Source: an uncultured Eubacteriales bacterium | Lineage (GTDB): Bacteria > Bacillota > Clostridia > Lachnospirales > CAG-274 | Assembly (NCBI GenBank): GCA_949738935.1 | Contig: CATJCJ010000341.1 | Span: 16,445 to 80,444, forward strand | Reading direction: 5' to 3' | Length of the DNA: 64,000 nt | Part shown: piece after piece, positions 18,885 through 27,151 of the stretch | Layout: every line of letters starts with the position of its first letter | How positions within the stretch are numbered: the first letter of the stretch is position 1 | Notes under the pieces: generated by a model | What the model was told of the DNA's origin: nothing | The model's database searches: none | The model's input: the letters and a program-made list of their open reading frames with translations, nothing else | Position numbers and translations under genes: made by a program

Positions 18885-19304
18885 TTATTTTTCATCTTTC
18901 TTATCATTATCTTTATTTTTGTTAAAATACTCTTGAAAATACTTTTCAAAAGGAAACTTAACCTGTTCAGACTCATACTTCGGAACATCATTTTCATCAA
19001 TTTCGGTAATATAAGTAATTTTCTCTTTAGAAACACCAATCAAAAAATATCTCTCACCGGCTTTTATAAGCTGAACAGAATTACTTCCGCCAACAGGCAA
19101 AGTAGAAACAATGCTTATAAAATTATTCTTTCTCAAGCCCATTTTGGCGGAAGCAATCCATTTAGTCGAAAAATAAGCAAGAAACAATATACCAACAAAA
19201 ACAACAATCAAGAGAAAAAACTGGCCTATCAGCCCAAATGTTGAAGACCAGTCGCTCTCACTATCTATTTGAGACTGTAAACAAATTATGTATTCAAAAA
19301 ACAT
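18885..19304 (-). CDS. fliO: FliO/FliZ-type flagellar biosynthesis membrane protein
   Basis: 139 residues: one membrane helix (about residues 24-46), then a small beta-rich cytoplasmic domain (ISIVSTLPVGGSNSVQLIKAGERYFLIGVSKEKITYITEI) and a charged Lys/Asp tail. The LPVGxxxSVxLIKxGxRYFLIGVS pattern is typical of FliO, which helps assemble the FliP ring. It is weakly conserved in general; the call rests on this motif and its position directly before fliP. Confidence 0.85.
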   Translation of the reverse strand: MFFEYIICLQSQIDSESDWSSTFGLIGQFFLLIVVFVGILFLAYFSTKWIASAKMGLRKNNFISIVSTLPVGGSNSVQLIKAGERYFLIGVSKEKITYITEIDENDVPKYESEQVKFPFEKYFQEYFNKNKDNDKKDEK

Positions 19305-19312
19305 AACAAAAA

Positions 19313-19678
19313 CTAACCTATAACCTTTTTAACAGCTTCCAAAACTCTGTCCGGCTGGAATGGTTTAACAATAAAGTCTCTCGCCCCGGCTTGAATTGAC
19401 TCAATAACCATAGCTTGTTGTCCCATAGCTGAACACATAATAATAAGCGCGCTGCCATCTTCAGCCTTAATAGCCTTAGCCGCCTGAATACCATCCATTT
19501 CCGGCATGGTTATATCCATAATAACCAAAGTCGGCTTAAGCTCTTTATATTTTTCCAAAGCTTTAGCCCCATTTTCAGCCTCACCAATAACATTATAACC
19601 ATTTTTAACCAAAATGTCTTTAAGCATCATTCTCATAAACGCAGCGTCATCTACCAATAAAATATTTTTATCTGCCAT
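19313..19678 (-). CDS. cheY: CheY response regulator
   Basis: 121 residues, a single receiver domain. The acidic pair DD (VDDAAF), the phospho-acceptor in LVIMDITMPEMDG, the switch Ser/Thr in MCSAMG and the conserved Lys in IVKPFQ are all present. Phospho-CheY binds FliM and FliY at the switch complex. It sits between fliY and fliO, as in Bacillus. The kinase CheA is not in this window. Confidence 0.95.
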   Translation of the reverse strand: MADKNILLVDDAAFMRMMLKDILVKNGYNVIGEAENGAKALEKYKELKPTLVIMDITMPEMDGIQAAKAIKAEDGSALIIMCSAMGQQAMVIESIQAGARDFIVKPFQPDRVLEAVKKVIG

Positions 19679-19708
19679 CTTTTATTCACTCCTTGTTTTT
19701 ATATAAAA

Positions 19709-20893
19709 TTAAATTCTTTCTTCAACACTTACAATGTCTGTCAATCTAATACCAAAATTCTCATCAATAACAACAACCTCGCCTTTAGCGATATGTTTGC
19801 CATTAACCAATATATCAATAGGTTCTCCCGCAAGCTTATCAAGCTCAACAACAGTTCCTGGAGAAAACTCAAGAATCTCTTTAATAAGCTTATGAGTTCT
19901 TCCAAGTTCAACTGTAATTTCAAGGGGAACATCCATAATTATGCCAATATTTTCTTTTTGCTGCATAACAGCCGATACATCAAAATTTTGGAATTGAGCC
20001 GGCTGAACATTAACATTAGGCATAGGCTGCTGATACATCTGCTGTGGCATAGGCTGCTGATACATTTGCTGTGGCATAGGCTGCTGATACATCTGCTGTG
20101 GCATAGGCTGCTGAACCGGTTGCTGTGGCATAGGCGGCGGAGCCTGTTGCATAGGCGGTTCTGGCGGCGCTGGCGCTGGTTCTGGCTCTGGTGCTGCTGG
20201 TTCTGTGTTCATTCCGTTTTTCAGAGAATTTACCATATCCAAAGCAAAATTAACAGGAAGTATTTGCATAATCTCACTATCAATTAATGTTCCTACTTCC
20301 ATTCTGAAACAAGTAGCAACAATAGGGTCTTCCTCAAAACCCAATTGCTCAAAAAAGCTATCGTCATTAAAATCAAGAACAAAAGCGTTCGGAGTATCTA
20401 TATCAATTTTCATATTAAGCATAGATGAAAGCGAAGTCGCGGAAGAACCAACCATTTGATTCATAGCCTCAGCGATAGCGCTCAAATCAAGCTCTGAAAG
20501 CTCCTTATCCGGGTCAATTTCTCCTGTCCCGCCCATCATAAGGTCGGCTATTATCATAACATCAAGTTGCTTAAGAACAAGAACATTCGCTCCGACAAGC
20601 CCCTCCTTATAACCAACTTTAATTCCAACACAAGGCCTGTCATATCTGTCCGCAAGTTCTTTCCAACTAAACACGGAAACTTTTGGAGTTGTTATATTAA
20701 CCTTTTGGTTGAGCAAAGCGAACAAAGTTGTTGCCGCTGTACCCATACTAATATTACCAATCTCCCCCAAAATATCTTTATCTTCATTTGAAACATTATC
20801 CAATGAAGCAGCTGAGGAATCTTCCCCTTCGAGATTGTTCTGAGCGTCACCTAAAAGAGCGTTTATCTCATCTTGAGAAAGCATATCTCCCAT
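19709..20893 (-). CDS. fliY: FliY, switch protein with CheC phosphatase motifs and FliN domain
   Basis: 394 residues. An N-terminal peptide (MLSQDEINALLG) that binds CheY-P in other species is followed by two CheC-type active-site helices, DKDILGEIGNISMGTAATTL and LDLSAIAEAMNQMVGSSATSL. Next comes a Pro/Gln/Met-rich linker with three exact 9-residue repeats (PMPQQMYQQ) and one diverged copy, then a C-terminal FliN/SpoA domain (IMDVPLEITVELGRT...GIRLTDIVS). It is therefore both the C-ring component and a CheY-P phosphatase. The ribosome site overlaps the end of fliM. Confidence 0.95.
   Translation of the reverse strand: MGDMLSQDEINALLGDAQNNLEGEDSSAASLDNVSNEDKDILGEIGNISMGTAATTLFALLNQKVNITTPKVSVFSWKELADRYDRPCVGIKVGYKEGLVGANVLVLKQLDVMIIADLMMGGTGEIDPDKELSELDLSAIAEAMNQMVGSSATSLSSMLNMKIDIDTPNAFVLDFNDDSFFEQLGFEEDPIVATCFRMEVGTLIDSEIMQILPVNFALDMVNSLKNGMNTEPAAPEPEPAPAPPEPPMQQAPPPMPQQPVQQPMPQQMYQQPMPQQMYQQPMPQQMYQQPMPNVNVQPAQFQNFDVSAVMQQKENIGIIMDVPLEITVELGRTHKLIKEILEFSPGTVVELDKLAGEPIDILVNGKHIAKGEVVVIDENFGIRLTDIVSVEERI
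20021..20128. repeat. 27-bp tandem repeat in the fliY linker
   Basis: Three nearly identical 27-bp units (CATAGGCTGCTGATACATCTGCTGTGG type) and a fourth diverged unit encode the PMPQQMYQQ repeats. The unit length is a multiple of three, so copy-number change would alter linker length without frameshift. Confidence 0.9.
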
Positions 20894-20897
20894 AAAG

Positions 20898-21884
20898 CTA
20901 CTCCTCCTTTCCTACTAAAGATGTAATCTGTATAGCGTTTTTACCCCTGCTAATACCGGGTTTTGCGTAAAATTTCAATAAATTGCCTATCATAACGTGA
21001 AAATCCGAGTTAACAAACGAATCAAGAGTAATCACATCGCCGACTTGTAAATCGATGAACTCATCAACTGTAATATTAGTTCTTCCGACAACAACAGAAA
21101 CAGGTATTTTAGCCTCCTCAAGACCATACTCAACCTTATTTCTATAAACACTCAAATCTTCTTCTTCCTGACTTGAGAACCAATACTTAGTATTCAGCTT
21201 ATCCATAATAGGCTCGATAGTCAAATGAGGGATACAAAAGTTAAAGAAGCCCTCAACTCCCCCAAGATTAACGCTCAAAGTAACCAAAGCAATCATTTCA
21301 TTAGGCGACATAATTTGCGCAAATTGCGAATTGGTTTCAAGTTTTTCAAGAGTAGGAGAAACATGGCACACATTCTCCCAAGGTTCAACCAAATATGAAA
21401 TAATCTGAGAAACAACTCTGCTTAAGAGTATTTTTTCTATTTCAGTAAACTCTCTTGTTTTTTTAAGAACATCACCGGCGCCCCCCAAAATCCTATCAAT
21501 AATAGAATATCCTATATTAGCTGATACGTCAAGAATAACAGAGCCTTTTAAAGAAGAATTCCCAAGGTCTATTATACCAAGAACAACTGGATTAAGCAAA
21601 GAGTTGCTAAACTCATTATAAGTGAGCTGTTCGGCGTTTGCCACCTCAATCTGGGTAGCGGTTCTCAAATATCCGGTTAAAAATGATGATACCAGTCTTG
21701 CAAAATTCTCAAAAATTACCTCAAGTGTACGAAGTTGTTCTTTACCAAATTTAGAGGGTCTCGCGAAATTATAAGCGGTAACCTTTTTCTCCTCAACATT
21801 ATTATTAAGAACAACATTATCATCTCCACTTGACAATGCGCTTAAAAGGGCGTCAATTTCGCTCTGAGATAAAATATCACTCAT
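20898..21884 (-). CDS. fliM: FliM, flagellar switch protein
   Basis: 328 residues. The N-terminal MSDILSQSEIDALLSAL is the CheY-P-binding peptide. The middle CheC-like domain and the C-terminal SpoA domain (IPVSVVVGRTNITVDEFIDLQVGDVITLDS) follow, with the usual ARPSKFGKEQLRTLEVIFENFARLVSSFL start of the core. It builds the C-ring with FliG and FliY. Length is normal; it follows fliL by 36 bp. Confidence 0.96.
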   Translation of the reverse strand: MSDILSQSEIDALLSALSSGDDNVVLNNNVEEKKVTAYNFARPSKFGKEQLRTLEVIFENFARLVSSFLTGYLRTATQIEVANAEQLTYNEFSNSLLNPVVLGIIDLGNSSLKGSVILDVSANIGYSIIDRILGGAGDVLKKTREFTEIEKILLSRVVSQIISYLVEPWENVCHVSPTLEKLETNSQFAQIMSPNEMIALVTLSVNLGGVEGFFNFCIPHLTIEPIMDKLNTKYWFSSQEEEDLSVYRNKVEYGLEEAKIPVSVVVGRTNITVDEFIDLQVGDVITLDSFVNSDFHVMIGNLLKFYAKPGISRGKNAIQITSLVGKEE

Positions 21885-21920
21885 TTTATTTTACCACCTG
21901 CCTTATACACTTTCAAAAAA

Positions 21921-22412
21921 TTATTGTAAAGCGATTTCTTTTATATAAATATTTGTAATTAAATTTGTGTTAAATTCTTTTCTTACCTTATCCAAAACCT
22001 CGTCTTTAAAATTCTCAAGACCATCTTCTTTTTTAAGGTCCTCAATAGTTCTTTTTCTTAATACATTGTTTATTATATCCCTGACAACAACAATTCTGCT
22101 GTTTACGGTAGCGACAGTAGCCTCGCTTTCATCTTCCCCGCCTTTAATATCAAGGTTAAGATTAATTTTAGCTATATGTTCTTTTTTATCCTCACCAACC
22201 AAAAGATTCGTATAAATAGAATCTCCGATTTCAATAAGAGTATTCACACTCTTATCTTCAGGCTCAGCGTCCTCATCTTCAGCCTCTTGAGCCTGTTCTT
22301 CCCCGGCAGCGCTAAATGAGGTAACAACATAATAAGCCCCAAACGCCATAGTTCCAAGCAATATGAAAAGTAAAACAATAATAATAATAAGCATCATTTT
22401 ATTTTTTTCCAA
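21921..22412 (-). CDS. fliL: FliL, flagellar basal-body/stator-associated protein
   Basis: 163 residues. One N-terminal membrane helix (MMLIIIIVLLFILLGTMAFGAYYVV) is followed by an acidic linker (EEQAQEAEDEDAEPEDK) and a FliL domain ending TNIYIKEIALQ. FliL rings surround stator units and support torque. The start is TTG at 22412 with GGAGGG upstream. It lies between motB and fliM. Confidence 0.9.
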   Translation of the reverse strand: MEKNKMMLIIIIVLLFILLGTMAFGAYYVVTSFSAAGEEQAQEAEDEDAEPEDKSVNTLIEIGDSIYTNLLVGEDKKEHIAKINLNLDIKGGEDESEATVATVNSRIVVVRDIINNVLRKRTIEDLKKEDGLENFKDEVLDKVRKEFNTNLITNIYIKEIALQ

Positions 22413-22432
22413 GTATATCCCTCCTACTCTAA

Positions 22433-23209
22433 TTAAGAATTCATCTGATTATTCTCACCTGAAAAATATTTACTTAATATTTTTATTTCAACTCTTCGGT
22501 TAATCGACCTGTTTTCAGGAGTATCATTAGGAACTTTGGGTCTAAACTCACCAAAGCCTTCCGCGGATATTCTTTCAGGTGAAAATCCTTTTGTGTTGGT
22601 AAAATACATAGCGACAGAAATAGCTCTTGCCGCTGACAAATACCAGTTATTAGGAAACCTCGGAGTATTAATAGGTCTGTTATCGGCGTGACCCTCAATT
22701 TTAACATCATTTTCAGGATACTTTGCGAGCTCATTAGCAACAATATTCAAAGCTCCCAAAGCTTCCTGTTTAAGGTCCGCCTTTCCGCTGTCAAATAAAA
22801 TACCATCTTTAAAACTCAAAGTAATACTCTGTTCATTTTGTTCAACCTCAACTTTATCTTGCAAATTATTCTCGGCAAAATAAGTTTTAAAATCAGAAGA
22901 CATTTTTACAAGTTCCTCAGTAGCCTCCTCAAGCTCCTCATTTTCTTCCTGAGCGTCACCTTGAACCATAGGCATAGAAACAATACCGTTTCCAAGGGCG
23001 TCAAGAATTGAGGTGCTCGCCGATTCCGTAATAGTTATTCTATTCGCCGAAGAGAACGAAGCCGCGATTTGCTCAAATTTAGCGGCGTCAATACTTGACA
23101 TAGCGAACAGAAGCACAAAGAAACAAAGGAGCAATGTAACCATATCACCATATGTTCCCATCCATTCGTCAAGACCCTTTTTAACTTCCTCTTCTTTTCT
23201 TTTAGCCAT
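22433..23209 (-). CDS. motB: MotB, stator peptidoglycan anchor
   Basis: 258 residues. The single membrane helix carries the proton-path aspartate in WMGTYGDMVTLLLCFFVLLFAMS. The C-terminal OmpA-like domain has VKIEGHADNRPINTPRFPNNWYLSAARAISV and NRSINRRVEI, which bind peptidoglycan. The ATG overlaps the motA stop by one base (TAATG), indicating coupled translation. Whether protons or sodium drive the stator cannot be settled by eye. Confidence 0.95.
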   Translation of the reverse strand: MAKRKEEEVKKGLDEWMGTYGDMVTLLLCFFVLLFAMSSIDAAKFEQIAASFSSANRITITESASTSILDALGNGIVSMPMVQGDAQEENEELEEATEELVKMSSDFKTYFAENNLQDKVEVEQNEQSITLSFKDGILFDSGKADLKQEALGALNIVANELAKYPENDVKIEGHADNRPINTPRFPNNWYLSAARAISVAMYFTNTKGFSPERISAEGFGEFRPKVPNDTPENRSINRRVEIKILSKYFSGENNQMNS

Positions 23210-24021
23210 TATTCATCACCAGCCTGAGCGTCTTTATTAGCGTCCTCACCAACATTTCTTCTCAAAGTAGGCGACAAGAACGCTTTAAGTTTTTCCTCAA
23301 TAATACGAGGGTTTTCACCTGCTTGAATAGATAAAATACCTTCAATCAAAACTTCTTTCATAAGTATCTCATCATTACTGTATGATTTCATTTTATTAGC
23401 GATAGGAGTAGAAATAAAGTTAGCCACAAGAGAGCCATAAAATGTAGTGATAATAGCAACCGCCATACTGCCACCAATAGTAGATGGGTCACTCATAGTC
23501 TGAAGCATCATAACCAAACCGATAAGAGTACCAATCATACCCCAAGCCGGGCCCATCGACGCTATAAACTCCCAAACTCCCTGAACATCTTTATGTCGGC
23601 CATCTATGTACGCGAGCTCTGTTTCAAGAATACTTCTAACCAATTCCGGGTCAGTTCCGTCAACAACAAGCATAACGCCTTTTTGCAGGAACTCATCTTC
23701 CATAGCGCTGGAAGCGTCCTCAAGAGCGAGAATACCCTCTTTTCTGGCAAGACCTGCAAGCTCAACAATTTTAGCGATAGCCTCAACCGGGTCAAGTTTT
23801 TTTGGTTTAAGAATGTTTTTAACAGCCTTAAAAGCGGTAATAACCTTTGGAAGAGGCTGAGCAATCAATGTTGCCGCGATAGTACCTCCCAAAGTAATCA
23901 TAACCGACGGCGGGTCGACAAAGTTAGCAACCGCGGCAAAATCCATATCCGCATTCAAAAGTATGGAGAGTACAATAAATACCCAACCTGAACAAAATCC
24001 AATAATAACGCCTAATTCCAT
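23209..24021 (-). CDS. motA: MotA, stator channel subunit
   Basis: 270 residues with four membrane helices. The conserved blocks NFVDPPSVMITLGGTIAATLIA, DGTDPELVRSILETEL and SMGPAWGMIGTLIGLVMMLQTM...GSMAVAIITTFYGSLVANFISTPIANKM are present. It works with MotB as the torque-generating ion channel around the rotor. It lies 25 bp after flbD. Confidence 0.96.
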   Translation of the reverse strand: MELGVIIGFCSGWVFIVLSILLNADMDFAAVANFVDPPSVMITLGGTIAATLIAQPLPKVITAFKAVKNILKPKKLDPVEAIAKIVELAGLARKEGILALEDASSAMEDEFLQKGVMLVVDGTDPELVRSILETELAYIDGRHKDVQGVWEFIASMGPAWGMIGTLIGLVMMLQTMSDPSTIGGSMAVAIITTFYGSLVANFISTPIANKMKSYSNDEILMKEVLIEGILSIQAGENPRIIEEKLKAFLSPTLRRNVGEDANKDAQAGDE

Positions 24022-24046
24022 ATCCGCTTACCCCTTTCCTTAAAGA

Positions 24047-24229
24047 TTAGCGATATATTTTTCTTTTATAATCTATAATGTTATCTATAATATCATCAAT
24101 AGACTCCTTAACAATAATCTTGCGTCCGGTAGTCATTGTTATTGTCGTATCCGGTGTCGATTCAATACACTCAATGTAGTCACAATTAATATAAAAAGCT
24201 TTATCGTTTATTTTCGTAACAACTATCAT
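24047..24229 (-). CDS. flbD: FlbD family small flagellar protein
   Basis: 60 residues: MIVVTKINDKAFYINCDYIECIESTPDTTITMTTGRKIIVKES, a close match to the FlbD pattern (I-x-V-T-x-L-N, then IExIExTPDTxITLxxGxKxxVxE). Its role is not well established; it is conserved between flgE and motA in Firmicutes and spirochaetes. GGAGG lies upstream of ATG 24229. Confidence 0.9.
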   Translation of the reverse strand: MIVVTKINDKAFYINCDYIECIESTPDTTITMTTGRKIIVKESIDDIIDNIIDYKRKIYR

Positions 24230-24329
24230 AAAAATACTTCCTCCAAAATTTTAAATACTTTATTCTATTATAACTATATTTATCTGCCTTTGTCAAAAAA
24301 AATTTTTAACAAAGGCAGAAATTATTTAA

Positions 24330-25622
24330 TTAACGTTTAAGATTTACCAATTCCTGAAGCATCTCATCAGAAGTTGTAATAATTCTGGAATTAGCCTGAA
24401 AACCCCTTTGAGTTGTAATCATCTGAGTAAACTCATAAGAAATATCAACATTTGACATTTCAAGATTACCGCCCATAAGCTTTCCGCCGCTAGCTCCAAT
24501 TTCCTGACCTATACCATCAAAATCACCCGAGTTTGTAGTAGCTGCGTATAAGTTATTTCCAACTTTCTCAAGACCGGCTGGATTAGGAAAATCAGCGATA
24601 GCGATTTGCCCAAGGGTTTTCGTAAGACCGTTAGTGTAGCTTCCTGTGATAATACCATCGCCCCCAATAGAATATCCCTTAAGGGCTCCCGCTTTATACC
24701 CATTATCAGTGGTGGCGTCAGCGTCAGGGTTTGACGCGAACTGAGTAAGATTGTGAAAATCAACTTTAAGCTCAGGAGCGAATTCCGAATTATAAGGAGC
24801 GTTCGCCTGGTCAGCGAAATCAACAGTGGTAGTAAGCACAAGCGTATCAGCGTCCTGACCAAGAAGTGTACCGTCAGTATCAAATGCAAGCGAAAAAGTA
24901 GAGGTTCCAAAAGTCAAATCAACCATATTTTTAGGGTCACCATTCACGGTTGCTCTTGTTCCAAGCTCAATATCCCATCTCTTACTTCCTGAGTCATAAT
25001 TAAGAGTTACCTCAACTCTATACTCATTTCCAAGGCTGTCAAAGAAAGACATAGTGTTAAGTTGCTTAGGGTTAGTAGCGGGGTTAAGATTTCCGCTGAA
25101 AGTAATGGAATCCGTCACTGTAGGTTTAAGGTAAGACTTTGTTCCCTCATAGAGATTAAGTCCCTGAACTCTTTGTTTAACAATCTCATCATTTTCATTT
25201 GTACTCCAGCCATTAACCATCATACCGTTAGAATCAGTAAGATTACCAAAATCATCAACCTGAAAAGCCCCCGCTCTTGTAAAGTAAGTACCTGTAACGT
25301 CACTGACAATAAAGAAACCGTCACCGGAAATCATTACATCATTAGGGTTATCTGTTCTCTCTGTGGAACCTGTTGTCATAACGGTTGAAATAGCCGACAC
25401 ATTAGAACCAAGACCGATTTGCATAGCGTTTGTACCGCCCTTACCGGTAGCCTCGCTCGCGCCTGTGGCACCGCTTAGCGTTTGATTTATAACATCATTA
25501 AAAACTGTAGTTGACCTTTTAAAACCAACTGTATTAACATTAGAAATATTATTACCGATAACATCCATTTTTGACTGATGAACTCTCAAGCCGGAAACGC
25601 CTGAGAACAAAGATCTCATCAT
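24330..25622 (-). CDS. flgE: FlgE, flagellar hook protein
   Basis: 430 residues. The N-terminus MMRSLFSGVSGLRVHQSKMDVIGNNISNVNTVGFKRS and the C-terminus NVDISYEFTQMITTQRGFQANSRIITTSDEMLQELVNLKR are the coiled-coil termini of hook and rod proteins. Between them lie the flgE-type D1/D2 domains (SGDGFFIV, SLGNEYRVEVTLNYD). It polymerises to form the hook. ATG 25622 follows TTAAGGAGGTAATTTATT. Confidence 0.96.
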   Translation of the reverse strand: MMRSLFSGVSGLRVHQSKMDVIGNNISNVNTVGFKRSTTVFNDVINQTLSGATGASEATGKGGTNAMQIGLGSNVSAISTVMTTGSTERTDNPNDVMISGDGFFIVSDVTGTYFTRAGAFQVDDFGNLTDSNGMMVNGWSTNENDEIVKQRVQGLNLYEGTKSYLKPTVTDSITFSGNLNPATNPKQLNTMSFFDSLGNEYRVEVTLNYDSGSKRWDIELGTRATVNGDPKNMVDLTFGTSTFSLAFDTDGTLLGQDADTLVLTTTVDFADQANAPYNSEFAPELKVDFHNLTQFASNPDADATTDNGYKAGALKGYSIGGDGIITGSYTNGLTKTLGQIAIADFPNPAGLEKVGNNLYAATTNSGDFDGIGQEIGASGGKLMGGNLEMSNVDISYEFTQMITTQRGFQANSRIITTSDEMLQELVNLKR

Positions 25623-25653
25623 AATAAATTACCTCCTTAAAATATAGCGCCGT

Positions 25654-25685
25654 AAGCCGTTTTGTCTGTCATTCAAAAACGGCTT
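25654..25685 (-). other. Intercistronic hairpin just upstream of flgE
   Basis: A 10-bp perfect stem (AAGCCGTTTT / AAAACGGCTT) with a 12-nt loop between the TIGR02530-like gene and flgE. No T-tract follows, so it is not a standard terminator. It may set the 5' end or stability of the hook-protein message. Confidence 0.5.
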
Positions 25686-25704
25686 AGCCTCCAAAAAGGT
25701 CCGG

Positions 25705-26079
25705 CTAAACAATAACGGCGCCGTCAATATTAGTAAAGATATTTTCATTTTCATTATTCATAGCGGTAATGACTACCTTATTTTTAACATTAACAACAAG
25801 AGCGATGTCGTCCACCAAAACAAGAGAATCATTAATACCCTTTTGAGAGGCCTTATGAATTCCATTTTCAACTCTTTTAATTTGTTCTGAGGATAGAGAA
25901 ACATTTCTGTCATTAAGCCTCATTGAAGCGTGTTTTGAAAAATGAATTGGTGAATTGTCTTCAAATTTGCTGTTAAAAATATTTTGAAATGAGTTTGCCC
26001 CGTTTAAGCCCTCAGAACTCTTATGAGTCTTTGTTTTGACATTTTCAGGCAATATAATATTGTTATTATATATACGCAT
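25705..26079 (-). CDS. TIGR02530-like flagellar operon protein
   Basis: 124 residues. A central motif reads PIHFSKHASMRLNDRNVSLSSEQIKRVENGIHKASQKGINDSLVLVDDIALVVNVKNKVVITAMN, the pattern of the TIGR02530 flagellar operon protein found between flgD and flgE in Firmicutes. It probably assists hook assembly, but its molecular role is not established. No membrane helix. ATG 26079 has GGTGA upstream. Confidence 0.85.
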   Translation of the reverse strand: MRIYNNNIILPENVKTKTHKSSEGLNGANSFQNIFNSKFEDNSPIHFSKHASMRLNDRNVSLSSEQIKRVENGIHKASQKGINDSLVLVDDIALVVNVKNKVVITAMNNENENIFTNIDGAVIV

Positions 26080-26119
26080 TAAAAATCACCACTCTCACTC
26101 TGATTGTTTTTATTTTATC

Positions 26120-27139
26120 TTATTTTTCAGAATCCCCTTTAGAACTCTCTTTAGCGTTAACCTTAGAAAACGGAACCTGTTTATCTCCGACATTGAGATA
26201 ACATTCCTTATCTTTAACAACGACAGAATCAACCTTTCCCGAAACAGTGACAATCTCAGTATCAGTATCTTTAATTTTATAACTAACATTAATATCCTGT
26301 CCCACATAAGCTAATGAGTTCAATACTGAAGCGACATCTTTAACCTCAACATACTTTCCGCCAACAGTCAGGAAAACAGACTTACTGCCAATAGAAATAT
26401 CTGTAATAGGACCTGTTATAACATTCAAACTTCCATCCTCATTGTACGTTTCGGCTGAAATATTCTGACCCTTCAAAAGCATATTATCAGAAACAGAAAT
26501 AACCTCATGAGTATAAACATCTTTTCCGCCAATACTCAAAACAGGTGTATCATTAATAAATTTGATATAATCAACTTTTCCCTCAACAAACTCCTTAGGA
26601 TTAAGTTTTTCGTCAAAAGTAATAGCCTGAACAGTTTTCCCCACAAGAGAAAGAGCCTGAGAGACAACAAGATTTCTGTCAATACTTGTGTTAACATCTG
26701 TAGAATAAACTTGCTGAACATCAGAGTAAGGAACTTCCTTATCACCAATATTCAAATAAGCTCCTGTCTTTTTAACGGTAATAGAATCAACTATTCCAAC
26801 AACTTCTTCATAGACATTTTTGCTCTCATTATAAACTTTAGCGGAAATAGTTCTTCCAATCATACCATAAGCCTGACTATTAGTCATAGTATTATTAAGG
26901 TTGTTCATCTGTTCAAGAGCGGTAAACTGAGCCATCTGAGACACAAACTCCGTATTATCCATAGGGTCAAGCGGGTCTTGATACTGAAGTTGAGTAACAA
27001 GAAGTCTCAAAAAAGCGTCTTTATCCAAATCAGAGTTTTTCTTTGTACTGCTTGCGGCAGCGTTATCACCCTTAGCCTTATTCGCCTCAATGTCATAAAA
27101 AAGCGGTGATGACGATGCTGATGATGTATCAATTGCCAT
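26120..27139 (-). CDS. flgD: FlgD, hook-cap protein with four tandem C-terminal domains
   Basis: 339 residues, roughly twice the length of Bacillus FlgD. The N-terminal cap domain is standard (DKDAFLRLLVTQLQYQDPLDPMDNTEFVSQMAQFTALEQMNNL, residues 40-83). After it come four related blocks of about 55 residues at about 92-145, 164-217, 220-274 and 276-328. Each begins like xxVGxxIxA, has a GxVDxI strand, and ends YLNIGDKEVPYSDV. Most monoderm FlgD proteins have one such block. The repeats probably enlarge the cap. ATG 27139 follows AGGAGG. Confidence 0.93.
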   Translation of the reverse strand: MAIDTSSASSSPLFYDIEANKAKGDNAAASSTKKNSDLDKDAFLRLLVTQLQYQDPLDPMDNTEFVSQMAQFTALEQMNNLNNTMTNSQAYGMIGRTISAKVYNESKNVYEEVVGIVDSITVKKTGAYLNIGDKEVPYSDVQQVYSTDVNTSIDRNLVVSQALSLVGKTVQAITFDEKLNPKEFVEGKVDYIKFINDTPVLSIGGKDVYTHEVISVSDNMLLKGQNISAETYNEDGSLNVITGPITDISIGSKSVFLTVGGKYVEVKDVASVLNSLAYVGQDINVSYKIKDTDTEIVTVSGKVDSVVVKDKECYLNVGDKQVPFSKVNAKESSKGDSEK

Positions 27140-27151
27140 ATTTATTCCTCC

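Noticed and set aside
19793-20287. 164-aa plus-strand ORF with LLWHRLLIH repeats
   Set aside because: It is the antisense translation of the fliY 27-bp repeats.
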